Assembly: GCA_910578215.1 (NCBI GenBank) | Contig: CAJTPH010000016.1 | Location: forward strand, 14,621 to 78,620 | From: an uncultured Acetatifactor sp. | Lineage (GTDB): Bacteria > Bacillota > Clostridia > Lachnospirales > Lachnospiraceae | Direction of reading: 5' to 3' | Length of the DNA stretch: 64,000 nt | Shown here: positions 26,669 to 34,705 of the stretch, piece after piece | Layout: the number at the start of each line of letters is the position of its first letter | Position numbering within the stretch: position 1 is the first letter of the stretch | The notes under the pieces: model-generated | What the model saw: only the letters and a program-made list of their open reading frames with translations | Told to the model about the DNA's origin: nothing | Database searches by the model: none | Translations under genes and position numbers: made by a program

Positions 26669-27238
26669 TTAATCAGCAAATAAAGCATATTTTTGATGCG
26701 CTGTCCAGCTATCTTCAGATAGCACCGCAAAATCTGATAATTGAACATTTCCGTTTTTGTCTTCTGTATATCCCCAGGAAAATCCTGTCAAAAAGCTCAG
26801 TTGATTATTATTCATCCGGGACGGTAAATCAACTAAGTAGGTATAGGCACGCCAATCAAGCTTTTCGCTATTACCCAAATTATTACAAGGAGCATCAAAT
26901 AATTCTGCGGGATATCCATATGCAAAATAGGGGATTTTATGTTTTCTCATTTCTTCCGGAATATCCAGCTCGAATGAAACCGCTGTTGGCTCCTCAGCAT
27001 TCAGATCAGCATAATCCCTACGCTCAACAACCTGAATCCAGCCGCAGTATCTTTCATAACCGTCTAAGCTGATATTTTCAAAAAAGGCGTGCAGCATGGG
27101 ATAGCCTACGCATTTATTTACATCAAAGGGTAACTTCAATGCGGCAAATCCGGATTTCTGAGGGTCTGGTATTTTTTCGTAATCTATGGATAATTTGTTT
27201 TCTTTTCCTCTCAAATTAAAAGTAATTGTATACCTCAT
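26669..27238 (-). CDS. Uncharacterised protein inserted between iorA and iorB
   Basis: The protein has 189 residues with no signal peptide or membrane helix. It is rich in aromatic residues, with the motifs CGWIQVVERRD, AYGYPAELFDAPCNNLG and LSFLTGFSWGY. These resemble an uncharacterised family I associate mainly with Actinobacteria (FDAP and GFSWG signatures), but no function is known to me. Base composition is clearly lower in GC than the operon around it, and the 140-bp mobile element lies just upstream, so acquisition by transfer is likely. The ATG at 27238 follows GGAGG by 6 nt; an ATG at 27244 abuts the GGAGG and is unlikely. Confidence 0.7.
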   Translation of the reverse strand: MRYTITFNLRGKENKLSIDYEKIPDPQKSGFAALKLPFDVNKCVGYPMLHAFFENISLDGYERYCGWIQVVERRDYADLNAEEPTAVSFELDIPEEMRKHKIPYFAYGYPAELFDAPCNNLGNSEKLDWRAYTYLVDLPSRMNNNQLSFLTGFSWGYTEDKNGNVQLSDFAVLSEDSWTAHQKYALFAD

Positions 27239-27269
27239 TATCATCCTCCAAAGTGAAATGGATTTAATC

Positions 27270-27409
27270 GTAACAGTTCAGCCATACAGTACCGCGAAGT
27301 CAAAATTGCATCCTTATGCAATTTTGCGAGACTTGCGAGCGCCAAAATGAGTTGAAAACTCATTTTGTGTGCATCAGTGTAACAGTTTAGCCGAAAGCTG
27401 AACTGTTAC
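27270..27409. mobile_element. 140-bp MITE-like element, copy 1
   Basis: The element begins GTAACAGTTCAGC and ends with the reverse complement GCTGAACTGTTAC. It is flanked on both sides by the direct repeat ATTTAATC (27262-27269 and 27410-27417), an 8-bp target duplication. It is nearly identical to 45236-45375 over its full length. Inside are hairpins (CAAAATTGCAT/ATGCAATTTTG and AAAATGAGTT/AACTCATTTT) and a 3' stem GTAACAGTTTAGC/GCTGAACTGTTAC. It encodes no protein, so it must be moved by a transposase supplied elsewhere. Confidence 0.9.
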
Positions 27410-27477
27410 ATTTAATCATGCGCCACAGCGTCCTCTGGACGCATTGTACTATGCTGCGTTGCAGGATTGATACCCCG

Positions 27478-29223
27478 TCAGCCTGCTGAAGGGTTTTTGA
27501 CCAGCGCGTCAAATTTACAGAGCTGTTCGCAGACCCCGCAGCCAACGCAGAGGGTGGCGTCTATTTTTGCCTTGCCGTCCACCATGCTTATGGCGGGGCA
27601 GCCGATGCTCATACATGCCTTACAGCCCTTGCATTTCTCCGTGTCGGAGCAGATGGGTCCGGGATGCTTTACATATTTCAGGAGCGCGCAGGGGCGGCGG
27701 GAGATGATAACGGAGGGTTCGTCTGCGGCAAGCTCCTCCTTGATGACCGACTGGCAGGCTTCCATATCGTAGGGGTCCACCACCCTTACCCGCTTGATTC
27801 CCACCGCATGACAGAGGCTCTCCAAGTCGATCTTCGTACAGGGATCGCCCTTTAAATTATAGCCGGTGGTGGGATTCTGCTGATGTCCCGTCATGCCTGT
27901 GATGGAGTTGTCCAGTATGATCACCGTAGCATTGGATTCATTGTATGCAATATTGATCAGACCCGTGACACCGGAATGGATGAAGGTGGAGTCGCCTATG
28001 ACGGCAACGGTTCTTCCGGCATTTTCCCTATCGCCTGCCTTTACGAAGCCGTGCAGCCCGGAAACGGAAGCCCCCATACATACGGTGGTGTCGATGGCGC
28101 CAAGAGGAGGCACGGCTCCCAGGGTATAGCATCCGATGTCGCCCAGCACCGTCAGGCGCATTTTCTTAAGGACATAGAAGATACTGCGGTGGGGACAGCC
28201 CGCGCACATTACGGGAGGTCTTGCGGGAATTTCTTCATCTAGGGAAGCGCCTGCCTGCACACCGCCTCCCAGCCTTTCCTTCACAAGGTTCTGGCTCAGC
28301 TCTCCGATGTCGGAGAACAGCTCCTTGCCGGACACCTCCAGCCCCAGGCCTCTGCAGTGGTCTTCAATAAAGCCGTCCAGCTCCTCTACTACAACAAGCC
28401 TGTCAACGGAGGCTGCAAAGCTCCTTATTTTCTGCTCCGGCATGGGCCAGATCATGCCCAGCTTTAGGACGGGATAGGTATCGCCCAACGCTTCCTTTAC
28501 ATACTGATAACAGGTGGAGGAGGTAATGATTCCGCAGGAGCGGTCGCCGCCATCCTCTATACGATTGATTTCCGCCGTCTCCGCCCAGGCGGTCAGGGCC
28601 CTGGTGCGCGCCTCCACCTGGGGATGACGCTTCTTTGCGTTGGCGGGCATCATAATAAATTTTCCGGGATTCTTTTCGTATTTTTTCTGCGCCGGAAGCA
28701 CACGCTCCCCTGTTTCCACCACGCTCTGAGAGTGGCTGACCCGGGTGCACATCTTGAGGAGGACCGCGGTGTCGTATTCTTCAGAAAGCTCATAGGCAAG
28801 CCTGGCAAAGGCAAGTGCCTCCGCGGAATCCGAGGGCTCCAGCATGGGGAGCTTCGCCGCCCGGGCATAGTGTCTTGAATCCTGTTCGTTCTGTGAGCTG
28901 TGCATGCCGGCGTCGTCGGCGACGCCTATGATAAGCCCTGCGTTCACGCCCGTATAGGAAATGGTGAAAAGGGGGTCTGCAGCCACGTTTAAGCCCACAT
29001 GCTTCATGGCGCAGAAGCTTCTTTTTCCGGAGAGACAGGCGCCGAACGCCGCCTCCATGGCTACCTTTTCGTTGGGAGCCCACTCTGCGTACAGCTCGTC
29101 ATATTTTGCCGCGCACTCGGTAATTTCCGTGCTGGGGGTTCCCGGGTAGCTGGATACGAAAGAGCAGCCTGCTTCATAGAGACCTCTGGCAACCGCTTCG
29201 TTGCCTAGTATCAGTGTTTTCAT
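27478..29223 (-). CDS. iorA: Indolepyruvate:ferredoxin oxidoreductase, alpha subunit
   Basis: The protein has 581 residues. The N-terminal pyrimidine domain shows SFVSSYPGTPSTEITE and EWAPNEKVAMEAAFGA. The thiamine-diphosphate-binding domain shows GDIGCYTLG and VIGDSTFIHSGVTGLINIAYN (GDS...N). The C-terminus carries two [4Fe-4S] ferredoxin motifs (CKGCKACMSIGCP and CVGCGVCEQLC). It is the catalytic subunit for oxidation of aryl-pyruvates from transamination of Trp, Phe or Tyr. GGGAGG stands 10 nt before the ATG. Confidence 0.94.
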   Translation of the reverse strand: MKTLILGNEAVARGLYEAGCSFVSSYPGTPSTEITECAAKYDELYAEWAPNEKVAMEAAFGACLSGKRSFCAMKHVGLNVAADPLFTISYTGVNAGLIIGVADDAGMHSSQNEQDSRHYARAAKLPMLEPSDSAEALAFARLAYELSEEYDTAVLLKMCTRVSHSQSVVETGERVLPAQKKYEKNPGKFIMMPANAKKRHPQVEARTRALTAWAETAEINRIEDGGDRSCGIITSSTCYQYVKEALGDTYPVLKLGMIWPMPEQKIRSFAASVDRLVVVEELDGFIEDHCRGLGLEVSGKELFSDIGELSQNLVKERLGGGVQAGASLDEEIPARPPVMCAGCPHRSIFYVLKKMRLTVLGDIGCYTLGAVPPLGAIDTTVCMGASVSGLHGFVKAGDRENAGRTVAVIGDSTFIHSGVTGLINIAYNESNATVIILDNSITGMTGHQQNPTTGYNLKGDPCTKIDLESLCHAVGIKRVRVVDPYDMEACQSVIKEELAADEPSVIISRRPCALLKYVKHPGPICSDTEKCKGCKACMSIGCPAISMVDGKAKIDATLCVGCGVCEQLCKFDALVKNPSAG

Positions 29224-29296
29224 ATGTTTATTCCTCCCTGCCCGCTTTGGCGGGCATCAATTCAATATTTAATCTGGAACATCCAAGCCGTCCTTC

Positions 29297-30847
29297 TCAG
29301 GTCTGGTCGCCGATGGAATCCGTCACCGAAACAGTCACCTTTTTCTGATAGCAGGAGAAGATCATATCCAGTTTTTCCTGCCGGGGAGCCCTTGTAAAAA
29401 TACTCACCACAGGCACGATCACAAGCCCTGCCAGCATGCAGAAGGCGCCGGCATTGATCGGAGACTGCAGGTACGCCGGAAATATCGGACGGAAGAAGAT
29501 GTTGGCAAGCATTACCGCCGCGGAGAACAAAAAGCTTACCCAGCATGCCGCCTTGGTGGTCCGCTTCCAATATAAGCCATAGAGGAAGGGCGCCAGAAAC
29601 GCTCCGGCAAGCGCTCCCCAGCTCACTCCCATGAGCTGGGCGATAAAGGTGACATTGGAACGGTACTGAATCAGCGCAAGAACCACGGAAATTGCGATAA
29701 ACACTACCAGGAGCGCCCGCATCCATCTGACCTGACGCTTCTCATCCATCTCTTTTATAATATTACCTTTAATAAAGTCCAGCGTCAAGGTAGAGCTTGA
29801 TGCCAGTACCAGGGAGGAGAGGGTGGACATGGATGCGGAAAGCACCAGAATGACCACCACCGCGATCAGAATCGTGGGAAGTCCCGACAGCATGGCAGGC
29901 ACTATGGAATCATAGCCGTTTGCGGCAATATCGACTTTGTCGCCGAACAGCCGGCCGAAGCCGCCGAGGAAATAACAGCCCCCCGCGACGATAGCGGCAA
30001 AGACGCTGGAAATGATCATGCCCTTGTTGATGGCGCTCTCGCTCTTGATGGCATAAAATTTCTGTACCATCTGGGGCAGTCCCCAGGTGCCCAGGCTGGT
30101 GAGGATCACCACGCTCAGCAGTCCGGCGGGGTCGGGGCCGAAAAAGGAGTTAAACACGCCCGGAGCGGATGAGACCGTCTCGTCGCTTACCGCGGAGAGC
30201 CTGTCAAGAGCCGCAAGGAAGCCGCCCTGGCTGTTCAGCACGGCGGCGATCACCGCAACGATGCCGAAGATCATGATAATGCCCTGGATAAAATCATTGA
30301 TTGCCGTAGCCATATATCCTCCGGCGATGACATAGATGCCGGTGAGCACTGCCATGACGACCACGCATACGCTGTAGTCAATGTCAAAGGCCATGCCGAA
30401 AAGGCGGCTCAGCCCGTTGTAGAGGCTGGCGGTGTAGGGGATCAGGAAGACAAAAATAATTGCCGAAGCCGCCAGCTTTAAGGGCCTGCTTCCAAAGCGC
30501 TGACCGAAGAATTCCGGCATGGTGGCGCTGTTCAGGTGCTGCGTCATAATGCGGGTGCGCCGTCCCAGCACCGCCCAGGCGAGAAGGGAGCCGATAAGGG
30601 CGTTTCCAAGTCCCGCCCAGGTTGCGGCGATTCCGTATTTCCAGCCGAACTGTCCCGCATAGCCCACAAAGACAACTGCCGAAAAATAGCTGGTCCCGTA
30701 GGCAAAGGCGGTCAGCCAGGGGCCCACGCTTCTGCCGCCCAGCACAAAGCCGTTTACGTCGGTGGCGTGTCGGCGGCAGTAGAAGCCGATGCCGATCATA
30801 ACGCCGAAAAAGACGATCAGCATGAGAAGCTTTATAAATAGATCCAT
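29297..30847 (-). CDS. Sodium:solute symporter (SSS family)
   Basis: The protein has 516 residues and about 13 membrane helices. SSS-family signs are FVLGGRSVGPWLTAFAYGTSYFSAVVFVGYAGQFGW (given here only as the residues 34-69 region), the GGYMATAINDFIQG motif and SASMSTLSSLVLASSSTLTLDFIKG, which holds the sodium-site serines. Relatives take up proline, pantothenate, acetate or pyruvate. Its place between acyl-CoA synthetase and iorA suggests import of an aryl or keto acid (inference). AGGAGG precedes the ATG. Confidence 0.9.
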   Translation of the reverse strand: MDLFIKLLMLIVFFGVMIGIGFYCRRHATDVNGFVLGGRSVGPWLTAFAYGTSYFSAVVFVGYAGQFGWKYGIAATWAGLGNALIGSLLAWAVLGRRTRIMTQHLNSATMPEFFGQRFGSRPLKLAASAIIFVFLIPYTASLYNGLSRLFGMAFDIDYSVCVVVMAVLTGIYVIAGGYMATAINDFIQGIIMIFGIVAVIAAVLNSQGGFLAALDRLSAVSDETVSSAPGVFNSFFGPDPAGLLSVVILTSLGTWGLPQMVQKFYAIKSESAINKGMIISSVFAAIVAGGCYFLGGFGRLFGDKVDIAANGYDSIVPAMLSGLPTILIAVVVILVLSASMSTLSSLVLASSSTLTLDFIKGNIIKEMDEKRQVRWMRALLVVFIAISVVLALIQYRSNVTFIAQLMGVSWGALAGAFLAPFLYGLYWKRTTKAACWVSFLFSAAVMLANIFFRPIFPAYLQSPINAGAFCMLAGLVIVPVVSIFTRAPRQEKLDMIFSCYQKKVTVSVTDSIGDQT

Positions 30848-30894
30848 GCAAATACCTCCTGGTGATAGCTCTGGTTTTTGACTGCAGTGTCGTT

Positions 30895-32532
30895 TTAATT
30901 GCTGATCTGCGCTTCCACAAGGCTGCCGTGGCAGTATTTTTCCCGAAGAAGCGGCTTCTCGATCTTGCCGGTGGGGTTTCTGGGCACCTTGTCAAAGATG
31001 ATTCTTCTGGGACGCTTATACCTGGGAAGCTCTCCGCAGAAGCCCATGAGTTCCTCATCCGTACAGGTCATGCCCTCCTTAAGCTCAACGATTGCCGCGG
31101 CAATTTCGCCAAGCCTTGCGTCCGGCAGCCCGATCACCGCCACATCCTTGATTTTGTCGTTTCGCCGCAGGAAATCTTCGATTTGTACAGGGTACAGGTT
31201 CTCGCCTCCGGAGATGATGACGTCCTTCTTCCTGTCAACCAGATAGATGAAGCCTTCCTCGTCCATGCGCGCCATATCTCCCGTATAAAGCCAGCCGTCC
31301 TTTAGGACCTCGTCCGTGGCTTCGGGATTCCTGTAATAGCAGAGCATAACGCCCGGCCCGCGGACAATGAGCTCGCCCACCTCTCCCCGGTCGGTCTCCC
31401 GTCCCTGCTCGTCCACAATCCTTGCCTCCCAGTGATAGCCCGGCTTTCCGATGGCGCCTACCTTATGTATGTTTTCCACGCCCAGATGCACACAGCCGGG
31501 CCCTATGGATTCGCTCAGCCCGTAGTTTGTGTCGTACTGATGGTGGGGGAAATGCTTTTTCCAGCGCTGGATCAGGCTTGGCGGCACAGGCTGCGCCCCG
31601 ATATGCATCAGGCGCCACTGCTCCAGCAGATAGTGCTCCATGTCTACCTTACCGGAATCCACGGCGTCGAGAAGATCCTGTGCCCAGGGGACCAGCAGCC
31701 ATACGATGGTGCATTTTTCTTCTGTGACCGCCCTGAGTATCCATTCCGGCTTTACCCCCCGCAGAAGCACCGCTTTGCCGGCGGTGATCAGAGAACCGAA
31801 CCAATGCATTTTTGCACCGGTGTGATAAAGCGGCGGAATGCAGAGGAACACATCCTCCCTGGTCTGTCCGTGATGCCTATGCTCCGTCTCGCAGGAGGAG
31901 CGCAGGGCCCGGTGGTTGTGCAGGATTGCCTTTGGAAATCCGGTGGTGCCGGAAGAAAAATAAATGGCCGCATAATCCGTTTCTTCCAGGGCCACGGGCG
32001 GCGGGCTGGAGGAACAGAAGCCCGTCAGCTTCAGACAGTCCTCCGTGTAGCAGGGTCCGTCCGGCCCCGGGAAGAACATCATCCGCACTCCCGGCAGGGC
32101 ATCCGCTATGGTATCCATACGGCTGATAAACTCGGGACCGAAGACCAGCGCCTCCACGTCCGCAAGCTCCAGGCAGTATTTGATCTCCTCCGCGGAATAG
32201 CGGAAGTTCAGAGGCACGGCGACGCAGCCTGCCTTTAAAATACCGAAATAGATGGGCAGCCATTCCAGGCAGTTCATCATAAGGATGCCTACCTTTGCCT
32301 CCCGTTCCATTCCGCGGCTTAAGAGCAGATTCGCGAAGCGGTTGGCGCGCCTGTCAAAATCCGCCCAGCTCAGCTCCCGGCGGTAAGGCGCTCCGTTTCC
32401 TGCGCTCTCGATAAGGCTGGCCTCCCGCCAGGTCACGGCGCTGTCGCGCTCCTGGGAGGGATTCAGCTCCACAAGCGCCGTGTCGGAACCGTAAAGACGG
32501 GCGTTCCGTTCCAAAAACTCCGTTATTACCAT
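30895..32532 (-). CDS. AMP-forming acyl/aryl-CoA synthetase
   Basis: The protein has 545 residues of the ANL superfamily. Motifs are IYFSSGTTGFPKAILH (P-loop), YDTNYGLSESIGPG, GWLYTGDMARMDEEGFIYLVDRKKDVIISGGENLYP and PRNPTGKIEKPLLRE with the catalytic lysine. It activates a carboxylic acid as acyl-AMP and then acyl-CoA. It is unrelated to PaaK in subfamily, so the operon encodes two acid-activating enzymes. Exact substrate is unknown; aryl or aliphatic acids related to amino-acid breakdown are likely. Confidence 0.88.
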   Translation of the reverse strand: MVITEFLERNARLYGSDTALVELNPSQERDSAVTWREASLIESAGNGAPYRRELSWADFDRRANRFANLLLSRGMEREAKVGILMMNCLEWLPIYFGILKAGCVAVPLNFRYSAEEIKYCLELADVEALVFGPEFISRMDTIADALPGVRMMFFPGPDGPCYTEDCLKLTGFCSSSPPPVALEETDYAAIYFSSGTTGFPKAILHNHRALRSSCETEHRHHGQTREDVFLCIPPLYHTGAKMHWFGSLITAGKAVLLRGVKPEWILRAVTEEKCTIVWLLVPWAQDLLDAVDSGKVDMEHYLLEQWRLMHIGAQPVPPSLIQRWKKHFPHHQYDTNYGLSESIGPGCVHLGVENIHKVGAIGKPGYHWEARIVDEQGRETDRGEVGELIVRGPGVMLCYYRNPEATDEVLKDGWLYTGDMARMDEEGFIYLVDRKKDVIISGGENLYPVQIEDFLRRNDKIKDVAVIGLPDARLGEIAAAIVELKEGMTCTDEELMGFCGELPRYKRPRRIIFDKVPRNPTGKIEKPLLREKYCHGSLVEAQISN

Positions 32533-32636
32533 GATATGGTTTCTCCTTTTTTATATTTCCGCGCCCTTTTGATCGGGAAGGGCGCAGGCCCTCCCCGGGC
32601 GCTGATTTCAGCTTTTCAGGGCGCGGTTAGCGCCCG

Positions 32637-33041
32637 TTATCTGTTGGTTATTACAAAGCCGTTCATCGTGGCATGGGCCACAAAGGTTCCCAGCTCGTCC
32701 CTCACATCGACCTCATAGAACGTGGTTGCATGTCCTTCCTTCAGACAGGAGGCCTCCGCGATGAGACGTTTTCCCTTGGCGGGGGCGAGAAAGGTAATGG
32801 ATGCCTGCTGGCTGACGGTCTTTCTCTCGGAAAATCCGTTGGCGGCAACGGCGCAGGCAATGTCTGCCAATGTAAAAATGGCGCCGCCCATGGGAACATT
32901 GTTTTCATTCATGTGCCGTTCCTCCAGGGTTAGGGAACACACCGCTTTGCCGGGCTCCGCGGAATCGATAACCACACCAGTGGTATCCGTGGCAAAGCGG
33001 TCGTTTTTAAAGCGGCGGCGGATTTCATCTAAAGTTGGCAT
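32637..33041 (-). CDS. PaaI-type hotdog thioesterase
   Basis: The protein has 134 residues with a single hotdog domain: NNVPMGGAIFTLADIACAVAAN (active-site helix, Gly/Asp) and QQASITFLAPAKGKRLIAEA. PaaI enzymes hydrolyse aryl-acyl-CoA and release trapped CoA. It is the first gene of the operon, directly after the promoter with its operator. GGAAGGAG precedes the ATG. Confidence 0.9.
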   Translation of the reverse strand: MPTLDEIRRRFKNDRFATDTTGVVIDSAEPGKAVCSLTLEERHMNENNVPMGGAIFTLADIACAVAANGFSERKTVSQQASITFLAPAKGKRLIAEASCLKEGHATTFYEVDVRDELGTFVAHATMNGFVITNR

Positions 33042-33072
33042 AAAAAACTCCTTCCTGGCATCGATAGCTTTT

Positions 33073-33100
33073 ACGGTTTCCCGCCGATTGAGGAAACCGT
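33073..33100. promoter_or_regulatory. Second palindrome in the aryl-acid operon leader
   Basis: ACGGTTTCC (33073-33081) and GGAAACCGT (33092-33100) form a perfect 9-bp inverted repeat at the predicted start of transcription. It may be a second operator or a 5'-end stabilising hairpin. Confidence 0.5.
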
Positions 33101-33107
33101 TGTCAAT

Positions 33108-33136
33108 ACTTTAGCACTTTTGTCTGCTAAAGTCAA
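33108..33136 (-). promoter_or_regulatory. Promoter and operator of the aryl-acid operon
   Basis: On the minus strand TTGACT (33131-33136), exactly 17 bp, TAAAGT (33108-33113). The perfect 8-bp inverted repeat CTTTAGCA / TGCTAAAG (33109-33132) spans the spacer and reaches into both boxes, the classic place for a repressor of the TetR/MarR/GntR kind. The regulator gene is not adjacent. Confidence 0.75.
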
Positions 33137-33204
33137 GAAAAGCAGAAGGCCGGCGTCAGGAATATATAGGAATATCAATGCTTACCCCGCAGGCGGATTT
33201 CCGG

Positions 33205-33234
33205 TTGCTTTTCATGACAGGTTATTGGTATAAT
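33205..33234 (+). promoter_or_regulatory. Promoter of the PNPOx-like gene
   Basis: TTGCTT (33205-33210), an 18-bp spacer and TATAAT (33229-33234), about 35 bp before the GGGAGG of the next gene. Confidence 0.5.
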
Positions 33235-33275
33235 CTGTATAGAAATTTATGATTTTATACCGGGAGGATGTCCGA

Positions 33276-33704
33276 ATGAAAACAAAAGAACAGATTATGG
33301 GATTTATTTCAAAACAAAAGACCGCTTTTATCGCGTCCGTGGACGAAAACGGGTTTCCCAATATGAAAGCGATGCTTGCGCCCCGGAAAATACAGGGGGA
33401 CTGCTTCTATTTTTCCACGAATACGTCCTCCATGCGCGTGTCGCAGTTTATGAACAATCCCAAGGCCAGCGTATATTTTTATAACCGGGGGCGTTTTAAG
33501 TATGAGGGCATTATGCTGACGGGAACAATGGAGGTTCTGCAGGACGACAATATAAAGCGGGAGATCTGGCAGATAGGGGATACCATGTATTATAAGCAGG
33601 GGGTAACGGACCCGGATTACTGTGTCTTAAAATTTACGGCCATAAAGGGCAGGCATTATTGCGATCTAAAATCGGAAAGCTTTGACATGGCGGACCTTAA
33701 ATAA
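33276..33704 (+). CDS. Pyridoxamine-phosphate-oxidase-like flavin protein
   Basis: The protein has 142 residues with the split-barrel fold of the PNPOx-like family (TAFIASVDENGFPNMKAMLA, then FYFSTNTSSMRVSQFMNNPKASVYF). Such short members bind FMN, F420 or heme and act in stress or unknown redox steps; true PNP oxidases are longer. The start MKTKEQIM was chosen for GGGAGG upstream; the frame opens at 33249. Confidence 0.85.
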   Translation: MKTKEQIMGFISKQKTAFIASVDENGFPNMKAMLAPRKIQGDCFYFSTNTSSMRVSQFMNNPKASVYFYNRGRFKYEGIMLTGTMEVLQDDNIKREIWQIGDTMYYKQGVTDPDYCVLKFTAIKGRHYCDLKSESFDMADLK

Positions 33705-33750
33705 AAAACCATGGATTTTTGAACCGGTTGCTTATGCAGGAGGATATGCT

Positions 33751-34296
33751 TTGAAATATAACAGGACAATACTTTTAAAGGACAACAGGGAATGCTGTCT
33801 GAGAAATGGCGGCGAAGGGGATGGGCAGGCGGTATTTGAAAGCTTCAGACTAACCCACTCTCAAACAGATTATTTACTTTCGTATCCGGATGAAAATAGC
33901 TATTCCGGCGCCCAGGAGGATGAATTGTTGAAGCAAAAGTCCGAGAGTGAGGATGAAGCCGAAATACTTGCCTTGGTGGGTAATATGGTGGCGGGAACCG
34001 CCGGAATCGAGAAAATAGGCGCTAAATACAAGGTACGGCACCGCGCCAGGCTTGGCATAAGCGTCGCCAGGGAGTTTTGGGGCTTGGGAATCGGCGGGGC
34101 TTTGCTGAATGCCTGTATTGAATGTGCGAAAAAAGCGGGCTATGAGCAGCTGGAGCTTACTGTGGTTGCCGAAAATTTAAGAGCAATCTCTATGTATACA
34201 AAAGCCGGTTTTGTTGAGTACGGCAGAAATCCAAAGGGCTTCAAGTCCCGCACGGCCGGATTTCAGGAGCTTGTTTATATGAGGCTGGAGCTGTGA
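33751..34296 (+). CDS. GNAT family N-acetyltransferase
   Basis: The protein has 181 residues. The acetyl-CoA-binding motif is RARLGISVAREFWGLGIGGALL, followed by AKKAGYEQLELTVVAENLRAISMYTKAGF, typical of RimI/peptide-type acetyltransferases. The start is taken as TTG at 33751 because AGGAGG lies 6 nt before it; the frame opens earlier, inside the preceding gene's end. It lies 46 bp after the PNPOx-like gene and probably shares its transcript. Confidence 0.82.
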   Translation: MKYNRTILLKDNRECCLRNGGEGDGQAVFESFRLTHSQTDYLLSYPDENSYSGAQEDELLKQKSESEDEAEILALVGNMVAGTAGIEKIGAKYKVRHRARLGISVAREFWGLGIGGALLNACIECAKKAGYEQLELTVVAENLRAISMYTKAGFVEYGRNPKGFKSRTAGFQELVYMRLEL

Positions 34297-34422
34297 TTTA
34301 CGGTATTACGCATGGGGGCGGCTTTTCCGGAAAAGCGTGAAGGACCGAGAGAAGGTAACAGGTGCGAATGTATGCCCGGCGGGGAGCTGGACAGGCAGCT
34401 TACGATAAGGATTGGAGAGGCG

Positions 34423-34477
34423 TTGACTTTGTCGGTATATGGTGTATAATGTTGACACAAAGGTGCGCTGTGTCAAC
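34423..34477 (+). promoter_or_regulatory. Strong promoter with inverted repeat at the start site
   Basis: TTGACT (34423-34428), a 16-bp spacer and TATAAT (34445-34450) form a near-consensus promoter. Directly after it a perfect 9-bp repeat, GTTGACACA / TGTGTCAAC (34451-34477), would sit at the RNA 5' end or act as operator. The first recognisable gene starts 229 bp further on. Confidence 0.65.
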
Positions 34478-34705
34478 TTCTGATTCCATGTGCGCTAAAG
34501 CGCACGATATTATGGTATAATACACTCAAGAATCCAGCCGCTGCGCGTCTGTGGCGCTGCGCCCTTAAAATCTGCTTTGCAGATTTGATTCTTTCGTTGT
34601 CATATCGGATGAAATCAAATGCTCACGTCGTTCGCGCTTGATTTCCTGCTGTTATGGCACAATGTATACGGTACTGCGAAACACATATAAACCAGGAGAA
34701 CAGAA
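34478..34705. other. Hairpin-rich leader or small-RNA candidate
   Basis: Three strong inverted repeats occur: GTGCGCT/AGCGCAC (about 34490-34505), AAATCTGC/GCAGATTT (34567-34585) and GAAATCAA/TTGATTTC (about 34611-34645). Together with the promoter before it, the stretch could be a structured 5' leader of the kinase gene or a separate non-coding RNA. No ORF was recognised here or in 34297-34422. Confidence 0.4.

Noticed and set aside
34275..34460. 61-codon minus-strand ORF after the GNAT gene
   Set aside because: It overlaps the 3' end of the GNAT gene and the strong plus-strand promoter, has no ribosome site, and resembles no protein family.
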